From positions 1,612,001 to 1,676,000 of the forward strand of contig JBCAML010000002.1 in assembly GCA_038503075.1 (NCBI GenBank): a stretch of 64,000 nucleotides of DNA, written 5' to 3'. Numbering within the stretch: position 1 is the stretch's first letter; every line of letters starts with the position of its first letter. Shown here one piece after another: positions 46,941-58,260 of this stretch. Below the pieces are notes generated by a model, which saw only the letters and a program-made list of their open reading frames with translations, was not told where the DNA came from and made no database searches. This DNA is from Gyromitra esculenta. Its lineage: Eukaryota; Ascomycota; Pezizomycetes; Pezizales; Discinaceae. The position numbers and the translations under genes are program-made.

Positions 46941-49321
46941 GTTAACAAAAAAAAAAAAATACGTATTTCGGCTGGGCCCTGCAAGTAAGGGTACAAAAAA
47001 AGCAGCAAGTCGCTAATTAGTACAGGAGCCGCATCGATAACCGAGAGCTAGGTACGTTTTCGGCCTAGGCCTAGCTGCCGGGATACCTGGAAAATTGCCT
47101 CCCGGGAAAAATATCAGTGGAGTAAACTGGGAAGTGCGTGGGATATTGATATCAGCCCCAAACCCAGAAGATGTCAAAGCTATAGCTTTTTTCATAATTA
47201 TTCGGCTCACAACAACCGACCCTTCGTGAACACTGAACACTGATCCAGATTTAGCCTTGGATAGATCTGATGATGCTGCGAGAACCCGCCACGGAACCAG
47301 CGAAGGCATCCAAAGCTGAGGATCGGGAACCCAGCAAGCTGCAGGTTTATAGGAGGGTGCTACGAGCGCGTATAGCCCGAGAGTTTTATCCGTACGGGTA
47401 GTTCTGCGGTCCTTTTATTAATATTTGTGGTTCGCGAGATCGAAGCCAGCGGTGCCCATACAAGCTTATGGTTTGAGATCGAAGGCTTTCGAGCTCCGCA
47501 ACCTCGAATAAACTGATAGACGTGTTGAAATAAAAATAAAAATAAATAGGGTTGTAGCGGAATCTAGATGTCCATAGGTTATGGGTTACGGTCATCTGAC
47601 TCTTGTAACTATCCCCGTGTGGTAGTTAGTAAACAAGGGATAACCATGCCTTTACAAGGCTATTCTGGAGCGCCAAAAGATTAACGAGCCTATGTAACTC
47701 GCGTGTTAGGGCTATGGTACAGATGATTGGAAGCGAACAGGTAACGGCCTATTTGTGCTTATTCGGACAGATAACTGCGGGTGCTTAGTGTGGTTACAAG
47801 GCAAACAAGTGACACTACTCTAGTCGTGGGGGGCAGCAGAGTATGTTAGGGCTGATGTCGAGATGATGGCGAAACATGAGGAATTGCCGAAACACAGAAA
47901 TGGGGCAGGTGTAAAATAAACTTCCCTGTGGCGACATCGTTTTCGGGTGGTTTATTCGTCAACGTTTGCGAGCAACGGAATGTCATTCGAAGTTCGAGGT
48001 GCTAAGGTTTCAAGGGTGTTGCCGTCTCTCTGATCCAGAAATGACCCGCACCTTGACAGGGACCTGATCAAAAGGGATGTCCTTCTGTGCCGAAAACCCA
48101 TACTGTCGCACGAACTGTCCAGAACGGGTGAAGTTGGTGTGCCTTTTAGACGTTCCCAGGCATCATGCCGTTGGGCAGCGCACGCCCATTTCTGGCTAGA
48201 CTTCCATACTTTGTCCGTGCGTCCACGCACAGATCGTCGACAAGCGAGGCAACGCGACTCCGGGGCAGCACTGGGAATGGTATAGAGGTACCAATTGGCT
48301 TCAGCAGCGAAGTCAAGAGCGGTCGATTGACCCATCCTGTGGGTGCGAAGGGGGCAGCCATGGATGGTGAATGTGTAGGCACCACGCAGGCAGAGATGAG
48401 GAGGGAAAGTGGAGAGGCTGCAGGTGGGTAGACGGCGATGATGGATGATGGTATTTGGGATGCAAGCTTAAAGTAAAATTTATCTTTACTGATCGTATTG
48501 TCTACATAGAATGCTGGAGACGTGCTTCATCACATAGGTTTCTCTCCTACCCACCACGTCTCGTCCTCCCTCTACTGGATTATTTTCACTTCCTCCCAGG
48601 ATAGACCCTTACTTCATCTGCCCACCCCCCGCATCATCCATCAATCATAAGCATCAAAGTATCGAAAGTCTTGCCGACTGTGTCCAACTTGATTGACCCC
48701 TCACTTGTCGTTTCCTTTTTTTTATTTTTTTATTCCGGTTTATGGTTTCTACCACGGTCGAGGCACTTATCTATTGAACTAATTTCTTTGTGGTGTTTAT
48801 CAAATTTGTCTCTTTGTGTGGTGTCTCAGGAGGAAATCTCCAACCTCTCCGTCTCCGCCAAAGTTATACAACAAGTCTAGTTCGTTCTGAGAGAACTCTA
48901 TGAAACACTTTTGAAGCCTGACGACTTTGTTTTGTTTTTTATCATATTCCTTCTCCTCTGTCTTGCATTGCATTGCATTTGAGATCGAATAAGTCTTTAC
49001 CGGTAAATTTTTTGCTTTCGGGGCTGCGCTTTGGTCGCTGTACCGTGCCCCACCAATCCCTGTTCCCGAGGAGCTATACCATAAGCTTCTTATACCAAGC
49101 GCTGGGTGCTCTCCTTTTCCCGAGAGCTTCCAACATCTTGGTCAATTGAGTTGACTGGTTTTCGTGACGAAAGACACTTCGGGTTGTGCTTCACGTATGT
49201 TTGGTCCTCGGAGTGTGTGTTGTTTGTGTGTAGCTTGAAAAAATATATAACTGATTTACCATTTCTTAGCAAGCGAAGTTTCACGCCAACTCGCGAGTTT
49301 TAAACGCTTTCGAAATTACAT

Positions 49322-51250
49322 ATGTACAAAACGACAAGGAGTCCCCAACTTCCAGAGCATGCGGACTACTCTCCACGCGACGAAGATTGCATGGAAGGCA
49401 TTCAACTGGAAAACAACCCCTCTCATTCTCAATATCGATTGTTCGGAATGAATCGTGAAAATCAGACGACGCGGGCACGATCCGAAACGTCATTTTCAGA
49501 TGATCTCTCGTTAACACCTTCAACTTCTCGAAGTGCTACACAGGATCTGGCTGAATTCTTAAAAACGTCCAGTCCTGACGACTACAAGAGGTTCCTTGGA
49601 TCCAGCTCTTCGGAGGATCTTACAAGCAGTGCTAGTTCCCAAAAGAGAAATTTTCGGTTCCTGAAGCCGTCAACACCCAAGACTCAACCCTCGAGGCCTA
49701 GCACTACTCCCACCGCAACCCCACTACCCAACAAGAATGTTGTTTCAAAAACTACCTCTCGAGGGAAGCCATACCTTCAGATCAATGTGGATTATGGCGA
49801 CAGTTATCCCCAATCACATACTACCGTAACAGCACATCGAGGAACGAATTTTTCGTCTGGAACTTCATCTGATATTTGCCGGCGCATAAGCATACCTACA
49901 AGGGACAGCGCTAGCGTAAATTCTACCATGAGCTCCCAAGTCTCATACTCCAGCAAGAAGCCAATCATGAGATCACCTTCTCCCCAGAATGCCTTGGATT
50001 CAGGAGTTTCTCTCGATTTGGCGACTATGGGCAGATTCCAAGAGTTCCTCAACTCTGAGCTTGATTCTAAAACTCCCAGCAGTAGTATTCAGCCCAAACC
50101 TTGCTCACCTAGCGATATTGTTAGCGCTGGTATGGCGAAGTTGCGAGCATACCAAGAACTCCAAAGGCTTGGAAGCATAAAAACACCGCCCCTGACGCCT
50201 GAGTTCTCCTTCGTCCCTCGCTCTTCGAGCGACATCGTTTCCAACTCCCCAAAGAGCCCTCGTCGCCGTTCTCGACCAAACAGCGCAAGAGTTCAGGCGA
50301 GATCCCAAGAAACATCTCGCCGTTCCTCCATGGCTTCTGATCTCTTCGATGACAACACCGACACAGAATTCGAAGGCACGGCTGGTCCTAACGGTCAGCG
50401 CAAAAAGAGTCGAAAAGCACCTCCCCGACCAGGTCCACCGCCCAATCGAAGTTTGCCTTCTCTTCCAGAAGGTCACGATGATCTACGGTTAAAGTCACCA
50501 GGGAAAGGTCGTGAGACTCTTAGTGTACGCCATTCTCAAATGTCTTTCGCCAGTTCAGTCACCAGCAATAGTAGTCGCCTTGATGATGCACAGTCGATTA
50601 AGAGTGACCGGAAGTCCCGCGAAGACCGCGTTAAAGCCCGTAAAGCGAAGGATCTCGATCGACACCTTCGGCTCATGAAAGAGAAGAAACTTAAGGAAAA
50701 GTCATCCGATGATGGCGAAAGTATTGCATCAGAAAACCCTAGTCATTCCATTTGCTCACCCTCACCCGCGAATAGCGTTTCAGGTAGGATGGGCCAGAGT
50801 ACCACAGCCGAGCAAAGGCTCCCCAATGACAAGAATAGAATAAGTTCTTCGGGCGTTGTTTTGAGCGAACATCAAGCCTCGTCGACCAATAGTCTTCACA
50901 GAAGTCCTTCCTCCGAGAATAAAAAGCCACCTGTGCTTTCCATACGGAGCTCCGATTTGACAGTGCCTCTACGAAACGAAAGTCTTCAATTACCAGCGTC
51001 ACCAGCATCTAGCGTTCAGGCACCCTGTTATTCTCCAAGGGAGTTGGAATTAGAGGCACGCATGCTGGCTGTAGAGCGCAAGAATAAGATGCTGGAACAA
51101 GCTTTAATGGCGGTCATCCGGAGCGCCGTGAGGGGTCAGGCGCAGAGAAGGACAGAGTTATTGAAGGCAAATGTGTTGGAGGAATTGTTGGATGAGATGG
51201 ATCTGGATGAATTTCCGGCAGCTTTTGCCGCAGGTGCCCAAATGGATTGA
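49322..51250 (+). CDS. Uncharacterised Ser-rich, largely disordered protein with C-terminal coiled coil
   Basis: A single 642-codon open frame without visible introns. Composition is dominated by Ser, Pro, Arg and Lys, with many SP/TP and RxxS sites suggesting phosphorylation. Recognisable short segments are LTPSTSRSATQDLAEFLKTSSPDDYKRFL near the N-terminus (a helix-like motif), a proline stretch KAPPRPGPPPNRSLPSLPEGHDDL (SH3-ligand-like), a basic helix DRVKARKAKDLDRHLRLMKEKK, and a terminal coiled coil beginning RELELEARMLAVERKNKMLEQALMAVI. No enzyme domain is present. I recall similar proteins only as hypothetical in Pezizomycotina, perhaps scaffold or cell-cortex proteins; no function is claimed. 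The start is the first ATG of the frame, after a pyrimidine-rich leader. Confidence 0.85.
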   Translation: MYKTTRSPQLPEHADYSPRDEDCMEGIQLENNPSHSQYRLFGMNRENQTTRARSETSFSDDLSLTPSTSRSATQDLAEFLKTSSPDDYKRFLGSSSSEDLTSSASSQKRNFRFLKPSTPKTQPSRPSTTPTATPLPNKNVVSKTTSRGKPYLQINVDYGDSYPQSHTTVTAHRGTNFSSGTSSDICRRISIPTRDSASVNSTMSSQVSYSSKKPIMRSPSPQNALDSGVSLDLATMGRFQEFLNSELDSKTPSSSIQPKPCSPSDIVSAGMAKLRAYQELQRLGSIKTPPLTPEFSFVPRSSSDIVSNSPKSPRRRSRPNSARVQARSQETSRRSSMASDLFDDNTDTEFEGTAGPNGQRKKSRKAPPRPGPPPNRSLPSLPEGHDDLRLKSPGKGRETLSVRHSQMSFASSVTSNSSRLDDAQSIKSDRKSREDRVKARKAKDLDRHLRLMKEKKLKEKSSDDGESIASENPSHSICSPSPANSVSGRMGQSTTAEQRLPNDKNRISSSGVVLSEHQASSTNSLHRSPSSENKKPPVLSIRSSDLTVPLRNESLQLPASPASSVQAPCYSPRELELEARMLAVERKNKMLEQALMAVIRSAVRGQAQRRTELLKANVLEELLDEMDLDEFPAAFAAGAQMD

Positions 51251-53687
51251 TTGTGAAAATAATGGGTCTTTGTGGGGGTCATATTGAATGTTGTGTTATT
51301 GGTGCATGAGGTGTTATGGCATTTATTCCGCTATCGTTTGGTTTTCCCTTTGGTCCTTCTGGGAGGAACGTTGGTGCCCTCACAATCGCTTACTCTTCCT
51401 TTTCTACAACTGTTGGAAATTTCGTCCCCTCTTATTTTCGTCTATATAATATTTCTCAATTATTTCATCTTGTTGGGTTTATTTTCTTGTACAGCCATTG
51501 CTTACTATACCCAGGTGTTGGTTCTCCTTTCTTGGTTCTCGTTCCTCTTTCGTTATTCTGAATTTCGCACATTGATCCCTTGATCGGTTACGTTCTTAGA
51601 GGCCCAACCTTTCTTTCGTATGCTATTTTAGTTTCATCTCTTTTGTCCCGGGAGGTATTCTTTTTGTCATTAATGGTTTTTACGGGGGGTTGGTCGGTTC
51701 AATTCATCAAAATGGGATGGCTGGTTCTAGGAGGGCTGGGTTGTTTCTCCCTACCCTTGATTCTTATTTGGGGGGGGGAATGAGAAACGTCGACTGTGGT
51801 GTTCCTTCTTGGTCATATCTTTATGTATTATAACATTTGTCCGAGTTTAAGTTTGTTTGGATTAGTTATTTAGCGCTGGCAGCGGGTTGATGATTATTCA
51901 GGCAACAGGCAAACGAATGCATATAGGAACAAATTGGAGGTAGCTTTAAATTATCTTCCCTCTATCCTCAGTAAGGTTTCATGTTCTATATCTCATTTTT
52001 AAAAGTGACTTTCTCTTCGAGTCCATTTTTCTGCCTAATCATTAGCTTTGAGATATAAAGATATTGCATTATTCCCTTGCATGCGGTTATAGGTACATAC
52101 GTCAATAGTGTACCTTGGGGACTTATGAATCACGTGATGCTATCTTGATCTGTTTGACTACAGTGGCGGGGGGGCTAACACGTTGTTCGGCGCTGTTGAT
52201 ACCAGTTGGCCTGGTCTACGGGACGGATTGGTGTTGGGGATTTAAGGCAAGGCGGGGGCTCAACTGATGATCTGAGTCTGTAAGGTTCTGAGATTGTCTT
52301 AAAGATCTAACCCACTTACTACCTACTCACTAGTTCACCAGAATCAATCTATCTGCCCTGCGGTAGTCACTCCATGTGATCTGTGCCAGACATAACCCGG
52401 AGATTATTCTTTACGTTATCGTGGCTGGCCCTGGAGCGCAGGGGATCACACGTGTCTACGATTGTGGGAGGTGGGGAGTGATGGAATGTGATCCGTGACT
52501 GCATGTACTGGAGATGGACAGTAGTTATTGTCTCGATGACGCCGCTGCAATACTCACAGCAACAATTCACTGATTACTCGATTGCTGGCTACGAAGCTCT
52601 CCGCAGTGAAACATAGTGCTTGTTGAGCTGTAGATAGTTTGTCCGATAGGATCCTGGAGTTGCCGCTGTGATCGATGTTCACTATCACCCGAGCGCGGAT
52701 CACAGCTTTGACTGTGCCGCCAAGACTATGATTGTATTGGCCAGCATTTAGCCGAGTGAGTTTTCATGACACTGGATCGCCCGGATATCGGTGTTTTGAT
52801 TTTCGGTGCTTTTCGATCACTTGAGCTATTATTCTCGGTGCCTGTGGGGTATATCTTCTTAGCCGTCATCGCTTTTGTTCCACTTCGGAGTGGGTTTCGG
52901 AGTGGGCTCGGAGAAGGCTCGGAGATGAGTCTCAGTGAGGATCTGGAAACGGAAGAAGCGCCTATTCGGGTGGCACATGTATGAGCGCCATGTGGGGCAG
53001 TTGGGAAGTGTTGCGATTTTTGTGGTGGAGAGTTGTTTTTGAGCTTGTAGGAGCTATTTTCGAACTTAACCTCCACCCCTAGGTATTATTAAATTTTCGA
53101 TAACACCTAGTATATACGCCTACAGGTTGCTGTGTTGCTCGCTATACTATTGTGTTGTGTAGATTTTGCAGGTTAAGGTCCTTACTGCCGCATTACATAC
53201 TACGTATGTTGTCTCGACAGCAGCTCCAGTAGGGCCGTGTGAGTACTTCAACGCAAATTTTAGATCATGAAGTCACTTCTCGGAGAAACACTGATTGTGG
53301 CGATGTACCTATCGTAACGGACCTTTCTACACTTATATTTGCTAGTGCCGATTTGGTTCCACGTAAATAACCTAACTCTCCGTGTTGTGTTACCATTAGA
53401 CTTTACGCGCGGTTGTCGCTCCGATCAATGCTTGGATATCACGAACTGACGATCTAGAACTTCCACCCCAACTCATGAATTACTAGGTGTTGAGACTACG
53501 ATGGGGTGGATTCGGTGGGGTTTTTATTGGCCATATGATGAGTGTCTGCAATCCGAATAAGAAACCACGTGAAAGCCAGAGCAATATACTAAGAAAGCGC
53601 CTATTTAGCTATAGGTAGCTGGAACCTATAAATACATAATCTAGTTTCCATTCAAAAGGAGAAAAAAACGCTAGGATGCTAGCCCAT
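51251..53687. other. Intergenic, convergent 3' ends plus unassigned DNA
   Basis: The first 550 bases are T-rich (probable 3' UTR). Around 52730-53070 both strands are open: a + strand 72-codon frame with a hydrophobic segment (IFGAFRSLELLFSVPVGYIF) opposite a 116-codon minus frame, next to a GGAGTGGG/GGAGAAGG repeat. Neither has a family match I recognise. No other gene is seen. Confidence 0.5.
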
Positions 53688-55797
53688 CTAAGCATCCAAC
53701 CTGAGTTTATCTAGTAAAGCAGATAGTCGATCAGTATTTGTCTTGGGGGGAAAAGTAGAAATACGAACCTAATAACTCATCGATCTGCCCAAGCAATGAA
53801 TCATATAGATATGTTGCCTCCGTGTTAAGGTTGAGATCTTCTTGATCAACTGATGTTTTATCGCCGTCGTCTAGCCCTTCATTCTTGGCCGAAGGCGCTT
53901 CGTCGGGCTGGGCTGGGCTTTCCGGCCCACGCGTATTGTTATCGACCACTTCGAATGCCCCCATGTCGTCGACGCGCATACGGAAGCGTTCGTTCAGATA
54001 ATATCTTATATCATCAACCAATTCGATCGTGTCGGTTTCCTGGCGCTTTTCAATTCTCTCCGCGCTCTAAAATAAAACCGGTTAGTTCAATCCATTTACA
54101 GATTCTAATTTCGCTGAAATATTTTTACCTCCTGGACCAGATCTGCAAAGTCTTTATCGTTGACGAAAAATTCTAGCCTTTCTGCAATATACTTGGCGCC
54201 AAATTCCTCAAGTCTGGGGATCCTAGTTAGCCACCCGGCACGTATAACATCGTAGATGCTGTACGGCAAATCGTCCGAGTTACCAGCAGTGCTGATAACT
54301 TGGGCGCAACGTGTCTTAAGTCTATCGATGAATAATTGATCCGCAGCGAACAAAGCGTCGAGTGCAAGATCTAGCGGGATCTCTACCTTCTCGGAATAGA
54401 AGAAGGCTAGAACTAACTCGAGTATGTCCGGAGACATGTCCAATGGAATGATCTGCAGTGGCTCGTCTTCGCCACGCTGTTGACCTTCGCGGAATGGAGA
54501 GTTGAACATTATAGTAAAGAACTCCGAACGAAGGAGAGCTCTATGGACTGGATAGATGACTGTGCGTTTTAGGCTGGCTGAGCGGCTATTCGCCAGTGGG
54601 GCTATTTCCTCATCTCCAACCTCTTCGCTTTCAAATTCATCAGCTTGTAGGAGGACGTCTGCGAACATCTCATTGTGCTTATCCACTCGTATACCCTTAA
54701 TGCCCTCGGTGGGCTTCACCTCAATCTTTCGACCAAGCACGAACGTTTGGAACCAGTCTTCGACGCTGTTTTGAGCTTGCTTCACACTCTCGCTTTTCTT
54801 CTGCCTTCTGACTCGTGGGTTTCCCGCCACAAGGACTAGCTCCCATAGATCTGGAATTTCCAAGTGCCTGCTGATCCTCTCGACGCCTTGAAGTACATCC
54901 TGAGGAACTGCCTCCATCACTTCACCCAGGTACATATAGCGTACCGCCACCTCAAAAGCACGTGCATCAAAGGAGTTTGCAAGTCGAATTTTTGTCTGTT
55001 GCGCTAGCTTACGTCGGAAGTACGGCGAGCGAGCAGCGAGCAGAAATTTGTGTAATCGAAACTCCTTGATGGCTGATGAGGTATGTGATGTAACAAGAAT
55101 GGTTACGTCTGTAGTATCTAATTCTGGTCGCTGGAGGAGTGAACTGATATGTGCTGCCCATGGTTGCGCGGGATCAATGCTTTTTGAGTACTAAATGATC
55201 GAAGTCTCAATATGTAAATCATCTCAATGTAGTGAAAATCAGAGTGGGTGCATACGTCGTATTGTAGTAGTAGGTTTCGTATCCGGTCGTTCAACGCATT
55301 GTAAAGAATTCTCTCGCCTTGAAAGGTATCCCGCTCGCAAATGGCTCCGCTTTCTAGCAACAATTGCACAACCTCATAGTGTCCACAAAGACTAGCCTTG
55401 TCCGAAAACACATTCTCAGTCAACCAACAATCTAAAATATCCCAAACCATCAATTCTCTGTAAAACCGAGAACTTACCAAAGTAAGTGGCAAACAATCAT
55501 ATGCATCAACAGCGTTCAAATTTACGCCTTCAAATGCAATGAGAGCCTGAACCGTCTTGACGTCTCCACGTCTGCATGCCTCGCACCTTGATTTACCGAG
55601 CCGTTTTTAGTAGATGTTTTCCACTAAATACGCATTTGGGGGAACTTGGTCTTAGGGACTCACAGCTGTTGAAAAGGTTCGCTCTCATCAAGGGGATTCG
55701 TCCTGGCGCCAGCTTCCTGCTCTTCCTTGCGCTCGTGGGCAAGCTGCGCAATCAACGCAGTTTTTGACGGATTTGCGACTTCGTCTATTGTGACCAT
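53688..55797 (-). CDS. Ankyrin-repeat and BTB/POZ domain protein (YIL001W/ABTB1 type)
   Basis: Six exons (55664-55797, 55478-55586, 55256-55396, 54129-55190, 53769-54066, 53688-53710) give 588 residues. Residues about 45-125 hold ankyrin-type repeats (CEACRRGDVKTVQALIAFEGVNLNAVDAYD; ASLCGHYEVVQLLLESGAICERDTFQGER). Two BTB domains follow: DVTILVTSHTSSAIKEFRLHKFLLAARSPYFRRKL with FEVAVRYMYLGEV, and VYPVH/VIYPVHRALLRSEFFTIMFNSPFREG with ILELVLAFFYSEKVEIP. The C-terminal part is helical and acidic. Such proteins are thought to be Cullin-3 substrate adaptors; this is family knowledge, not shown here. The last 23-base exon (DKLRLDA) was preferred to read-through ending at 53731 because of a consensus branch site and a better C-terminus. 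Confidence 0.85.
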
Positions 55798-56062
55798 CTT
55801 TCCGATTGTAGCTTCGTTCTTTCTGGTACCTGAGTTCTCTTGAGCTGGATCTTGAGCTACTGGGTTACGTGGCTTTCTAGTCGTCGACGATGTACCTGGT
55901 CAATTGTAACGAAATGTCGCAACATATACCCGTATGAGCAATCCCAGCCCTGCAGACCTATATGCAGACCCGTCGAAATCAAACTGTCTAGCGTAATCAA
56001 GGTGAAAAAGGTATGGGGATGCTTAACCCCGACGCCAAAGCCGCCACCGCCAGAAATGACGG

Positions 56063-56085
56063 TTATCTCTTATCTTATCTTATCG
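56063..56085 (-). promoter_or_regulatory. Cluster of four GATA-factor sites
   Basis: On the minus strand the region reads GATAAG three times and GATAAC once in 23 bases, about 270 bp upstream of the ankyrin-BTB start codon. HGATAR sites are bound by fungal GATA factors such as AreA (nitrogen), SreA (iron) and WC-type light regulators. The close spacing is suggestive; function is inferred. Confidence 0.45.
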
Positions 56086-57929
56086 ATTAGTCATTACCGA
56101 TTATGTAAGATCGGGTTTTTTATTCGTGGTCACTCGATTTAAAGCACGATATAGTTTTTGGAAAGAATGACGATGGATATTATCTAAGCCTTTGAATAAA
56201 TCAATAGACAAGGAAATTTGACGCGTGATGGGCAAACTGACAATTGACAATGAACTGATGGAATGTAGGTAGATCTAGAGAGGTAGGGGAAGGACTAAAA
56301 AAAGGGAATGCGCATAAAGTATATGGAAGAGCTAAAGAAAATCAATCGCAGTTATCTTTGTGCAGGTGACTTAAGTGGGGTAAGGTGTAGGGCGACTACA
56401 CCTACACCTACAACATCTGTAAGTGTTCATATCCATCAATACTACTAGTACATAGTATTGGTTAATAACCCTTTCAAGCTTTCCATGCGTTCCTCTGATT
56501 ATCATTAATTCTCTTGTCTAGGTGCTGAATTCGATCCTTTGGAGATACTACGTTTTCCTTCTCTCCAATAGTGTGAACCGACACTTGTGAATCGACACGA
56601 TTTGATAGCTTCCCGTATCCTTGGCTGAAGTTCTGGGGTGGGGTTTTTATTACTGAGACCTACATGTAGTCCCCATGATTGACTTTAGATGTAGGATTTT
56701 TCTTTAATCATGTTTCGGTGTCTGTTACTGGGTAGGTTCGTTTCTAGGGCTAGGCCCTAAGCCCTATCTTCCTGCTGTTTTTCGCTTGACCGGAGAGAAC
56801 AAAGTTTGACCTATTTTCCCTTTTATAGGCTTTGATCATTATAGTATCGTTTGCTCGCACCTTCCAAAAGCTGGACTGCGCCTCAACAGAATTTTCTTAT
56901 ACATGTGTTTATGATTTATTTATTAATTCGGTGCGCCTCTGGGCGGCTGTAGAGGTGATTCTACTTCCCCTACTTGTTTAAGCCGCCAGTACTAGTGGTC
57001 ATATACTATCACTCGTTCTAGATATCCTAAGCTTGTCTTCCATTGTTGTTGTTGTTTATTCATTAGGTAGTTTGTCTTCTACTGATATTTACTTATTTAT
57101 TATTCCATTAGGCGCTTTCAACCCATAAGCTATGGCGCCCTGTCTTTCATTATGTTAGTGGCACTGCTTTCAAATGGGTGTTCGATGCTTGCTGTTTTCA
57201 CCCTATTTGAACCGTTATCGCTCCTTAGTCCGCACTTTATAACTGCGCACGACGCAGGAATAAAGTACTACTCCGAATATTAGGTAGGTCTGTGGTTTCA
57301 AGGCCTTAGAAAAGCGGTATATAAGGAGCCTTGCCCATAATAGACTTCAATCTGAACAAGCGATATCTACACCAATTCACGCTATAACTGAACATCTTAT
57401 ACCACACCGACGCCTATACGTATATGCCGAACGCCCCACAACGCAAATAAATCCCTCTGTGTCGGTTTCCAACCCCTTTCTTCGGATATCGGGCCGGCCG
57501 GGTGGAGCCTTTTGAAGATCTCGGACTCTTCTCTAGTTAACCCCTCTTGTTGACTTTCGGCTTATTGAATAGGGAAGAAGTTTTCCTTTAGATTCTCTAG
57601 TTTGTGTCACTGTGATATTTGAATATTTGAATAGCCTATATTGATTTTAATGACACTAACCAGTTCAAGAAGCTCGGAATCTTCTTCGGTGTGGAACCTA
57701 TGGCTTATCCCAATACGATTATCCTTAGATTTTAGGTACACAATCCTGCCACACTTCCATTAGCTAGAATGCCAACCCCTTTACTCTACCGATGTTGGGA
57801 ATTTATTATAAGGTGAGAAAAACAAAAGAATTAGTATGAAATAAAAGTGATTTTAACACTAACTACACAACGCCATAACGGGAGGATACCGTGAAGATGC
57901 CGACGATTATTATGCTGATCGCGATCGCT

Positions 57930-58260
57930 GTTTGAGCTCGGACTTTGGTCGCGATTCCGATTCGAATTGACGCAACTCCGTATTCCAACCGATTCGGCAC
58001 TAAACGCGGAACCGGAGTTCGTCTCCGGTTCGGGCTCCAACACGAAAACTTATGTGCTGTTGAGCATCGATTCCTATTTTGATTCGGATTCCCTGGTTCG
58101 GGATCCGGCCCCTGACTTAGATGATGCCAGCTGCTATCCGGTGCTGGCCTTGATTCGGAATCTGATTCCGGTTCGGGTTTTGTTGGCACGAACTACCAAG
58201 TATGTGCCGCTGAGCTCTGGTTCAATCAGTAATCCTTATTCGGTGCTCGGTGGTGGGTAT
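57930..58260. repeat. Degenerate oligonucleotide-repeat region
   Basis: GATTCGGATT, GGTTCGGG and GGTCGCGATTCC-like words recur. A block of about 40 bp (58028-58066), GTTCGGG...CACGAA...TATGTGC-GTTGAGC, is repeated imperfectly at 58171-58215. Both strands are open here, which follows from the periodicity rather than from coding. Confidence 0.5.

Larger units (their letters stand above)
43906..49321. other. Gene-poor stretch, about 5.4 kb
   Basis: There is no confident gene. The stretch is the densest for TACATGTA palindromes (44127, 44434, 44761, 45295, 45388, 46719 and a triple overlap at 46921-46940). It also has a perfect 20-bp palindrome at 45765-45784 and a tandem ATAGCGTTGGAAATA pair at about 44777-44808. 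On the minus strand, 47952-48385 holds two overlapping open frames (79 and 127 codons) with balanced composition that might be part of a small spliced gene; I could not assign a family. About 48540-49320 is the pyrimidine-rich leader of the next gene. Confidence 0.55.

Noticed and set aside
52726..53076. 116-codon minus frame and 72-codon plus frame
   Set aside because: Mutually antisense, short, no family match; kept only as a note in the intergenic entry.
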